Part shown: in pieces, positions 54,602-61,575 of the stretch
Layout of the letters: every line of letters begins with the position of its first letter
Position numbering within the stretch: the stretch's first letter is position 1
Notes under the pieces: generated by a model
What the model was told of the DNA's origin: nothing
Databases searched by the model: none
What the model saw: only the letters and a program-made list of their open reading frames with translations
Translations under genes and position numbers: made by a program
Origin: a virus
Direction: 5' to 3' (one strand)
DNA length: 61,575 nucleotides
Virus record (IMG/VR): IMGVR_UViG_3300027743_000031
Span: 1-61,575 of that record

Positions 54602-55935
54602 CAGGCGACCCCCGTGAAGATGATGTAGTTGACCGCGACCGAGGGCTGCACGTTGGCGTGCGCCGTCCCCGATCCAACGCTGTCGGTGTTGCCGTTGATC
54701 GGGTGTGCGTGGCGCGCGTTCGCGCCGCCCGTGTTGAAGGCGTGCAGGTGATCAGGCGATGGGTTGGCGTCGGTCGTGATCGCATTGCCGGGAACACCAC
54801 TGCCCGGCGCGGTGGCGATGTTCGACCCACCGCCCGACAGCCGCTGAGCCACGAAGTACGAGTTGCCGCCATCGACGTAGTGCAGGTGGTTCATCGTGCG
54901 GTCGGCCGCGCCGGTCGTGCCGCCGTGGGCGTGGTCCGGCGTGTCGTTGCCCGACCAGACGTTGACCGGGTGGGTGTGCGCGGCCATGTTGGCGAGCGTC
55001 AGCGTCACCGTCTCCGCACCGAACTTCGTGCCGAGCACGCGGTTGGTCAGGCCCGCTCCTTGCCCCGCGCCGACCGGCGCGACGCCGCGCATGTCTGGCA
55101 GGGCGAACGTCGTGCTGCCGTCACCCGCTCCCCACGTGGTGCCGATCGCGGCGAACAACCCGGCGTAGGTGGTGCGCGATCGCAGCGATCCGTCGCAGAC
55201 GAGATACATCGGCGGCACGACCGCACCGGGCCACATCTTCATCTCGCCAACGAGCGTGCCCGCGCCGGTCGGGGGCGGAATCGGGTTGGCGTCCGTGTCC
55301 ACCCACAGTTCGTAGGTGTTGGCGGTGCCGGGGTCGTTGGCCTGGATGATGACCTCATCGATCCCACCGCCGCCACCCCCACTCCCCGCGGGAACCCACG
55401 CCCCGCCGACACGCGCGTAGAGCGTGGGTGGCACGGCGTCCGTGTCGAACCACAGTTCGTAGGTGCCACCCGGATCAGCCGGTCCGATGAACACCTCGTT
55501 CTCGATCGGCTGGTTGATCCACTTCGTGTCGAAGTCAGCGGTACTGGCCTTGGCGAGGATCTGATCTTGCAATCCTCCAGGGGCAACCCCCGGTCCCGCT
55601 GGACCCGCTGGACCGGCAGGCCCCTCGGGACCGGGTGGCCCCTGTGACCCACCGCCGCCGCCGATGGGCGACTGCGAGCCGGTGGGTGGGATGGGATGGC
55701 TGACCCAACAGTTGGGAGGCTCGTTGCGCCACAGGACCATGTTCTCCAGGTCGAGGTACGTGACGCCGGGAGGCGTGTCGAGGCAGTTGGGCAGCGCTTC
55801 GTCGTTGGGCACCGTGCCGTAGGCGAAGGCCGGTGAGTACATGAGCTCGGGCTTTCGCTCGACACGGCGCAGGCGGACGTTGACGTCGGTGAGGAAGCCG
55901 CTGAGGTCTTCTTGCTTGGTGACGTCGTTCGCCAT
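54601..55935 (-). CDS. Modular minor tail protein with collagen stretch and tail-collar domain
   Basis: 444 residues. Order: N-terminal 95 residues; a Gly-X-Y stretch (QGPPGPEGPAGPAGPAGPG); two docking modules (ENEVFIGPADP-ELWFDTDA, DEVIIQANDP-ELWVDTDA) with LYARVGGAWVPAG between them; then a tail collar domain (LVGEMKMWPGAVVPPMYLVC, DMRGVAPVGAGQG, HTHPVNVWSG). The last part shares the HxH-rich loop with the plus-strand fibre at 48451. Joins the others in the adsorption apparatus. Confidence 0.68.
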   Translation of the reverse strand: MANDVTKQEDLSGFLTDVNVRLRRVERKPELMYSPAFAYGTVPNDEALPNCLDTPPGVTYLDLENMVLWRNEPPNCWVSHPIPPTGSQSPIGGGGGSQGPPGPEGPAGPAGPAGPGVAPGGLQDQILAKASTADFDTKWINQPIENEVFIGPADPGGTYELWFDTDAVPPTLYARVGGAWVPAGSGGGGGGIDEVIIQANDPGTANTYELWVDTDANPIPPPTGAGTLVGEMKMWPGAVVPPMYLVCDGSLRSRTTYAGLFAAIGTTWGAGDGSTTFALPDMRGVAPVGAGQGAGLTNRVLGTKFGAETVTLTLANMAAHTHPVNVWSGNDTPDHAHGGTTGAADRTMNHLHYVDGGNSYFVAQRLSGGGSNIATAPGSGVPGNAITTDANPSPDHLHAFNTGGANARHAHPINGNTDSVGSGTAHANVQPSVAVNYIIFTGVA

Positions 55936-57062
55936 CAGGGGGGATCGATTCTCGTCTTCGGCGCGCTGATCGCGGTGAACTGCACGGTCTCGCCGGTCGG
56001 TGCCGACTCATTGACCACGATCTCGTTGAGGCGCTGCCACTCGGTGACGGTGCGGCACATGCGGGTGACGGTGATCGGGAACCACGCGCCGGGGATCAGT
56101 TCGGACATCGCCCACGGTGCGCCGGGAAGCAGCGTCGTGTTGGCGGGGATGACGACGCTGACCGGGGCGGGCGACATCTTGTCGATCGCTCGCGCTGCGG
56201 TCTGCGACCACGATGTCAGTTCTTCCGGCGTGGGCGGGTCGTTCACGCTGTCACCCTCGGAGGTGTTGGAGATGAGCAGGTCGATCTTGCCGTACTGGTT
56301 GTAGTACAGCGGCTCACCGATCGCCATGCCTGCGTAGCCGCGGCCGTTGGTGACGAAGCCGCGCGTGGCGAGTTGGTAGCCGTACTCCACGATGCGAGGG
56401 AACTGGGACATGAACTCCTCGCTGATCTCGGGCAGCACCGCCCAGGCGTAGTTGATGTCGAAGAAGTAGATGTCGCGATTGACCGTGCAGTAGTCGGTGC
56501 CCATGTCCTCGGCGTACTTGTCGAAGTCCTCCCACACGGTCATCTGGAACGCATTGACGATGCGCGTGGTTCGCGGCTCGGTGTTGATGTCGGGGTTGTG
56601 GATCGCGATGCAGCGGCCGACCATGTTCCACGGGTCGCCGTCCGCGGAGAAGCACTGCTCGTTGAGCAGCCAGTCCATGCGTTGGATGACGCGACCGATG
56701 TTCGGCCAGGACTGGTTGTAGCCGACCTCCAGCACTCGCTTCTTGGCGACCCACAGGAAGTCTTCGGCGAACACCCGCACCACGCTCCAGTCGTACTCCA
56801 AGCGGGTGATGACGCCCTGCCACACTGGCTCGTCATCGCGCAGGATGTGAAGCTCCATGATCGCCGTGCGAAGATCGCCCAGCAGTTCACAGCACTGGTA
56901 GGTGGGGACGACAACCTCGGAGTGGGACACGTCGTCACGGATTCGGTTCCAGCGCACTGCCGTCAGTGGCGTGAGCTCACCGATGAAGTTGACGCCACCG
57001 CGCTCGTAGACCAGGGCGCGATGAGTCGCACAGGTGAACTCCGGCTCGACTGGCAGCGACAT
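55935..57062 (-). CDS. Minor tail protein, hub-like (375 aa)
   Basis: Starts MSLPVEPEFTCATHRALVYE. The stretch YDWSVVRVFAEDFLWVAKKR, the Cys-containing middle and the NINYAWAV-type strands resemble actinophage second minor tail proteins (gp27/hub-like) that follow the distal tail protein. It lies two genes after the tape measure. Function inferred from order and pattern. Confidence 0.65.
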   Translation of the reverse strand: MSLPVEPEFTCATHRALVYERGGVNFIGELTPLTAVRWNRIRDDVSHSEVVVPTYQCCELLGDLRTAIMELHILRDDEPVWQGVITRLEYDWSVVRVFAEDFLWVAKKRVLEVGYNQSWPNIGRVIQRMDWLLNEQCFSADGDPWNMVGRCIAIHNPDINTEPRTTRIVNAFQMTVWEDFDKYAEDMGTDYCTVNRDIYFFDINYAWAVLPEISEEFMSQFPRIVEYGYQLATRGFVTNGRGYAGMAIGEPLYYNQYGKIDLLISNTSEGDSVNDPPTPEELTSWSQTAARAIDKMSPAPVSVVIPANTTLLPGAPWAMSELIPGAWFPITVTRMCRTVTEWQRLNEIVVNESAPTGETVQFTAISAPKTRIDPP

Positions 57063-57064
57063 GG

Positions 57065-58495
57065 CTACCCGACTGCGACGGACGCCGTGCGGAGAAGGAT
57101 GCGAACCTCGTGCCCAGCCTCCTGGTCGATGGTCACGCGGTAGAGCGAGTCGCTGAACTCGGGCCAGCGCAACGGCCCGTCGTCCCAGTCACGCGCGAAG
57201 TTGATGAGCGACCGCTCCACGCCAGCGCTCTCGGCCACAGCGGTGTGGCGGTGGACGTCGATGATGACGTGCGAGTTGGCCGGGATGAACGGCAGCAGGT
57301 AGCCACCGACGCGCACCGCGCCGTCCCACAGCCCGATCCGCACGAAGCCCGCGGGCTGAGCGAAGGTCGTCAGTTCGAACACCGGCTGCACCATCGCCAG
57401 CGTCGAGCCTTCAGCGTTGGGCACCCAGACGATGTTGTGGCGCGTCCACGATGACGGGATCATCGGGTCGAGCTTCAACGGCGAGGGGCGGGTGAGCACC
57501 CCGGCGATGTGACGCATCGACGTGCGGCCGGGGATGTCGAACGGGTCGGGGACAGGAGGCGGCGGTGACGACAGCGGCTCGACCAACGTGCCAGCGCCCA
57601 GCGCGTCGAGCACACCGCGCGAGAGGCCCTGTCCGTACTTCTTCGGGTCGGCGGCGACGATCGTGATTTCGAACTCCACCAGCGCCCCGTCCGAGTACAT
57701 CACCGGGTGGCGCAGGACCGTCGCACCCGTCGTCACGGCGACGTTGTTGTAGTGGCGGATGTACGGCGCGACGCAGTTCTCGATGCAGCAGGTCCACCCA
57801 GGCGGGCCACCTTGCAGGTCGTCGTAGAAGTCGGGCCACGAGCACCAGTCGGGATCGTCCGCTGGCGGACCGGCCGTCAACTCGGCGTAGGTCGCGGGCC
57901 ACCACGACGGCGTGCAGTCGGTGGGGCCGTTGGCAAGCTCGGCGTAGTTGTGAATCCAGCACGGGCCTCCGGGCTGGTCGTCCTCACACACGCAGGGGCA
58001 GCAGTCGAAGAACGTCAGCCGGTGGCCGATGCAGTTGTCCACCTCGATCGCGTTGAGCGCCGAGGCCATCCAGTTCAGCCCCGCCGTCAGCGAGCACTCG
58101 TCCTCCGCGATGGCGATGCCGTGCAGGACGAGCGTGCGCGGACCGAAGTAGGGCGGGCCGATCACGCCGCCTCCGCTGACTGCGTTGGCGACCGACACCT
58201 GGCGGGTGCTCGACTCAGCGCCCGCGATGTCCAAGCCGATGACGCCCAGGAAGCCCCACGTGTCGGGGTTGTCCACGTCGTACCACGGCGCAGGGTCGAG
58301 CGCGACGCCTTGGTAGTTCGCTCCACCCGGCACGACCACCTGTGCCTCGGGGCAGTCCAGACACTCCTCCAGCCAACAGATTCCCGCCTGGCGCGCGTAG
58401 GCGTAGGCGCGGCTGTTGTTCACGAACTCGGTGTACGGCGCGGGCGGTGTCTCGAAAGGATCACCGTCACCGAGTAGCAGCCATCCTGGGTACAC
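57065..58495 (-). CDS. Minor tail protein, distal-tail-like, with internal YAEL repeats (476 aa)
   Basis: GTG 58495 follows AGGAGGCTCT, a strong site; it begins MYPGWLLLGDGDPFE. The position directly after the tape measure is that of distal tail proteins. Residues about 185-240 hold three short repeats (NYAELANGPT, TYAELTAGPP, FYDDLQGGPP) rich in Trp/Cys. The C-terminal half is strand-rich (WTRHNIVWVPNAEGSTLAMV). Other Cys clusters (CCPCVCED) suggest disulfides. Confidence 0.65.
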   Translation of the reverse strand: MYPGWLLLGDGDPFETPPAPYTEFVNNSRAYAYARQAGICWLEECLDCPEAQVVVPGGANYQGVALDPAPWYDVDNPDTWGFLGVIGLDIAGAESSTRQVSVANAVSGGGVIGPPYFGPRTLVLHGIAIAEDECSLTAGLNWMASALNAIEVDNCIGHRLTFFDCCPCVCEDDQPGGPCWIHNYAELANGPTDCTPSWWPATYAELTAGPPADDPDWCSWPDFYDDLQGGPPGWTCCIENCVAPYIRHYNNVAVTTGATVLRHPVMYSDGALVEFEITIVAADPKKYGQGLSRGVLDALGAGTLVEPLSSPPPPVPDPFDIPGRTSMRHIAGVLTRPSPLKLDPMIPSSWTRHNIVWVPNAEGSTLAMVQPVFELTTFAQPAGFVRIGLWDGAVRVGGYLLPFIPANSHVIIDVHRHTAVAESAGVERSLINFARDWDDGPLRWPEFSDSLYRVTIDQEAGHEVRILLRTASVAVG

Positions 58496-58503
58496 AGAGC
58501 CTC

Positions 58504-61500
58504 CTAGACCTGCTGCGCCATTGCGACGGCGCGGTTGACGATTTGTGTCGCCACGGCGACGGGATCAGCACTCTGCGGCAGGATCGTCTGGTACAGGTTG
58601 ATCTGCTTGCCGACCGCTGGCCCGGTGGGGTTGCTGTTCAACGGCGTGACGACCGTACCCGGCGCGAGGAACGTGGGCGAGTCGATGACCGCCGAGCGGC
58701 CACCGCGACTGATGAACTCCGGTCCTGCCTCACCACCGATGCCGCCCATCGCGCCGACCACGCCGCCCATCGCGAAGCCAGGCACACCCGTCACCTTCGT
58801 GGTCACGGTGATCACCCGGCCGTCGAGCGCGTCGATCTTGCGCTTGATGTTGTCGAGCTCCACCTGCGCCGAGCCGCTGAGCAAGGTGAAGGTCGTGTTG
58901 ACGATGCTGTCGATGCCGTCGAGCGTCTCGCTGTACTCAGACGCCTTCGTCTGCGCGTTGGTCAGGCCCGTCTGGATGAAGCCGGTGGCAACTTGGTCCG
59001 GCGTGTCGTCCAGCGTCTCCTTGTAGGTGTCGGCCTTGGTCGAGGCATCCTCCAGGCCCGTGTGTTCGAAGTCGGTGGACACCTTGGCTTTGGTGTCGTC
59101 GGTCGTCTTCTTGTAGTCGGCGGCCTTGGTGTTGCTGTCCTCCAGCCCCTTGTGTTCGAACTCCGTCTGGACGACGCCCTTCATCTTGTCGACGTTCTCG
59201 ATGAAGGCATCGGTGTCGGTCAGCCCCTCCTCCATGCCGGGGGTGGCGATGGTCGTCTCGATGCTCTCCGGGGTCAGGCCGAGCGCGTTGACATACGCCT
59301 CGGCCTCGGCGGTGGTCAGGCCGAACTGGGTCAGTTGATCGATCAACTGCTGGCGCAGCATCGACACCTGCGTGGCAACGAAGCCCGTGTCCTCACCGGC
59401 CGTCACCTGTGCGGCGGCGAAGTCGAGGATGGCGCTGATCTGATCGCGGATCACCTCGCGGTTCTTCAGCGCCCCTTCGCTGTTGTCGGTCAGCGACTTG
59501 GTGAACTCGTCATTGCCCGCGACCGCGTTGAAGATCTGCGTGTTCGTGTCCGAGATGGCCTGCTGCAACTCGTCCCACGTCGCCTGCTGGTCGAGCATCG
59601 GGTTGATGAGCAGGTCGAAGGCTTCGGTCATCGCGCTCGCGGCGTCGGCCGCGGCCGTGGCCTGCTTGGCCACCTCCGACATCTCTTCCTTCGTCTCCCG
59701 CAGCGGGTCGAGCGCGCCCTCCATCGCGGCGCGCTGGTCCTCGATGTTCTGCTGCAAGGTCGCCGCGGCAGCGCTGGCCGCATCCGTTTCCAGCTTGTTG
59801 GACGCGAGCAGCGCGGTGAACTGGTCGTACAGCGGCAGCAGGTCTTCCCCGGTGCGCTTCAGCCCGGTCATCTCCTCGGCCTGGGCCAGCAGTGACTGGG
59901 TGGTCTTGTCGGACGCGGCCCGCGCGTTGAGGAACTCCTTGACGGTCTTGTCGATGTCCACCCCATCGGCCTGGTCCTGGATCTCCTCCAGGGCACTGCC
60001 GATGGCGATGAACTCGGGCGTGAGGTCTTCGACGCCGATGCCCAGTGCTTCGAACTGCTTGGCCAGTTCGATCAGGTCTGTCTCGGCGGCGTTGCCCTCC
60101 AAGGCTCGCTTCACGCTCTTGGCGAACGTGCTGAAGTCTTCGTCGGTCAACTCCACGGCCAGACCGAGTGCCTCCGCTTGCTCGGCCGTCAGGCCAGCCT
60201 GCTCGGCCAGATCGGACAGCGCCTTCACCGGGTTCTTGCCGATCTTGATGAAGATGTCGGCGGTGTCGTCGGTGGTCTTGCCGATCACACCCAGCGCGAT
60301 GTTCAGCTTGTCGGTGGCCCCCGTCGTGTCCGCCAAGGCTCGCGACAGTGCCCGCGTGCTGACGGTCGCGACGTCGGCCGCGGTGACGATGTTGACGAGC
60401 TCGTTGACCTGACCGACCAAGGACTGCGCGGCCTCGCTGGCCCGCTTGGACGTCTCCGACTCCTCGTCGTTGAACAGGCTCATCGCGCCGACCGCGAGTG
60501 CGGCCGCTGCGGAGAGGATCAGCAATTCGGAGTTCACGGTCTTCATCGCGGTCATGGCCGCGGACACGGCCTGGATCGCCTTGACCATCGCCAGGAAGGC
60601 GAGGCCCGCGGCGACGACGGGGCCGGGGATATTGGCGATGATCTCGGCAATGATCGTGATGATCGGTTCCAGGTTTGTCAGCGCGGTGAACAGACTGGTG
60701 AAGCCCTGGACCAGTACGTCGGTGATGCTGGCCTGCGCCATCAGCGCGAGGAACTCCGCGAACACCGGCAGCAGTTCACCGATGTCGGCGGCGAGGTCCG
60801 CGAACGCGCCGATGGCAGCCGGAGTGATCAGGTTGTCGAAGGCTTCGCTCACCCCCTCCAACAGTGGAGCCAGTGACTCGATGATGGTGGTGCCGGACTT
60901 GAAGAAGTTGTCGAGCGCCTTCTGTCCGGCGACGGACTTCATCCAGTCGTTGAACTTGCCGACGATGTCGGTCAGGCTCTGCACCAGCCCGTCGCCGCCG
61001 TCCTTGCCCGCGTCGAACAGGGTGAACAGCGCCTTGCCGACCTCACCGATGAGGCGGAACCAGTCCTTCAGCGACTCGACGCCCTCCACCAAGAACTCCA
61101 TCAGCGCGCCGCTCTTGACGCCCTCATCGATCATCTTCCCCAGCGATTCGGCGGCGGCTTCGATGCTCTTGGCGAGCGCGCCCGCGGCTGGTGTTGCCGC
61201 GCGGAAGAACGGCTCGATGGCGTCGATGATGAGCACCACCGCGTGCAGCAGATCGTCGATGGCGGGCTGCATCGAGCGGAACAGATCGCCCAGTTCCAGG
61301 TCGGTGCCGACGTCAGCCAAGTCCTTGAAGAAGGTGTTGAGCGAGTCGGCGGCGAGGTCGAGCGCCAGCCCAACCTGGGGCAGCAGCGTGTCGGCCAGTA
61401 GCTTCAGCTTGACGTCCAGCCCTTCGAACAGTTCGTCCTGGGTGGCGAGGCGGATGTCACGCAACTCGGGCACGATGTCAGCGAAGGCACCCGCCACCTT

Positions 61501-61575
61501 GCGGGCCTCGGGTGACAGTTGCGCGAGGGTCTTCTGCACGTCCTCGGCTTCGATGTTGAACTCGCGGCCCTCAGA
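58504..61575 (-). CDS. Tape measure protein, C-terminal part (continues at the left end of the window)
   Basis: Reading frame enters from the right edge and ends at 58504; with bases 1-945 it makes one 1295-residue protein. This part has long helices, hydrophobic segments (GPVVAAGLAFLAMVKAIQAV, LLILSAAAALAVGAM), a coiled region and, near its end, three tandem repeats of about 31 residues (FEHKGLEDSNTKAADYKK, FEHTGLEDASTKADTYKE, FIQTGLTNAQTKASEYSE). Repeats like these set tail length. The last three window bases (61573-61575) do not match the circular continuation. Confidence 0.87.
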   Translation of the reverse strand, partial: SEGREFNIEAEDVQKTLAQLSPEARKVAGAFADIVPELRDIRLATQDELFEGLDVKLKLLADTLLPQVGLALDLAADSLNTFFKDLADVGTDLELGDLFRSMQPAIDDLLHAVVLIIDAIEPFFRAATPAAGALAKSIEAAAESLGKMIDEGVKSGALMEFLVEGVESLKDWFRLIGEVGKALFTLFDAGKDGGDGLVQSLTDIVGKFNDWMKSVAGQKALDNFFKSGTTIIESLAPLLEGVSEAFDNLITPAAIGAFADLAADIGELLPVFAEFLALMAQASITDVLVQGFTSLFTALTNLEPIITIIAEIIANIPGPVVAAGLAFLAMVKAIQAVSAAMTAMKTVNSELLILSAAAALAVGAMSLFNDEESETSKRASEAAQSLVGQVNELVNIVTAADVATVSTRALSRALADTTGATDKLNIALGVIGKTTDDTADIFIKIGKNPVKALSDLAEQAGLTAEQAEALGLAVELTDEDFSTFAKSVKRALEGNAAETDLIELAKQFEALGIGVEDLTPEFIAIGSALEEIQDQADGVDIDKTVKEFLNARAASDKTTQSLLAQAEEMTGLKRTGEDLLPLYDQFTALLASNKLETDAASAAAATLQQNIEDQRAAMEGALDPLRETKEEMSEVAKQATAAADAASAMTEAFDLLINPMLDQQATWDELQQAISDTNTQIFNAVAGNDEFTKSLTDNSEGALKNREVIRDQISAILDFAAAQVTAGEDTGFVATQVSMLRQQLIDQLTQFGLTTAEAEAYVNALGLTPESIETTIATPGMEEGLTDTDAFIENVDKMKGVVQTEFEHKGLEDSNTKAADYKKTTDDTKAKVSTDFEHTGLEDASTKADTYKETLDDTPDQVATGFIQTGLTNAQTKASEYSETLDGIDSIVNTTFTLLSGSAQVELDNIKRKIDALDGRVITVTTKVTGVPGFAMGGVVGAMGGIGGEAGPEFISRGGRSAVIDSPTFLAPGTVVTPLNSNPTGPAVGKQINLYQTILPQSADPVAVATQIVNRAVAMAQQV
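61447..61572. repeat. Terminal direct repeat, copy 2
   Basis: Identical to bases 1-126. Collapsing the two copies gives a circular unit of 61,446 bases and restores an uninterrupted tape measure gene, which argues that the circle is real and that the final three bases are an assembly edge. Confidence 0.9.

Overview
The window looks like a complete tailed-phage (siphovirus-type) genome of about 61.4 kb, assembled as a circle. Bases 1-126 recur at 61447-61572, and the tape measure gene runs off the left edge and re-enters at the right edge in frame. Removing the repeat gives a 61,446-base unit. The DNA is GC-rich, GTG starts are common, genes overlap by ATGA/GTGA, and most isolated genes carry a near-identical ribosome site (GAAAGGAACCA). 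The capsid protease, portal, head-tail adaptor, capsid and DUF families are those of actinobacteriophages, so an actinobacterial host is inferred. A Thr-rich phage lipoprotein recalls Acidimicrobiia-type surface proteins, but the host genus cannot be read from the sequence. I saw no tRNA, integrase, DNA polymerase, helicase or CRISPR array.

Layout. Minus strand 17.9 kb to 1, continuing from 61.4 kb down to 49.7 kb: small ribbon-helix-helix genes, terminases, an Acb2/Tad1-like gene (candidate anti-CBASS/Thoeris sponge), portal, a very large MuF/2H-phosphoesterase/protease protein, a lipoprotein with a tiny membrane partner, capsid, head-tail proteins, tail chaperones with a probable -1 frameshift, tape measure, minor tail proteins and a modular set of fibre proteins, a collagen-like exported protein and holin-like membrane genes. 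Plus strand 17.97-30.8 kb: an early-type operon of small genes, with an AAA+ ATPase. Its intergenic gaps hold stem-loop elements, five of them with the same 8-nt loop. Minus strand 30.84-35.08 kb: an inverted cassette of HNH nuclease, two DNA-binding proteins, a ParB-like protein, a TET/JBP DNA dioxygenase and two TET-associated glycosyltransferases, closed by a strong terminator hairpin. Plus strand 35.2-49.7 kb: a replication initiator with an origin-like iteron block inside the gene, ERF annealing protein, many small zinc-binding genes, J-domain protein, lytic transglycosylase, amidase endolysin and tail fibres.

How it fits together. The initiator and ERF protein would start replication using host polymerase. 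The TET cassette is predicted to oxidise 5-methylcytosine and glycosylate it, shielding the genome from restriction; no C5-methyltransferase is visible, so the methyl mark would have to come from elsewhere. The Acb2-like protein would sequester cyclic-nucleotide alarm signals. The most unusual signals are the conserved-loop hairpin family at 19.3-28.8 kb, the six tandem stem-loops at 25961-26121, the TET cassette and the origin-like block inside the initiator gene.
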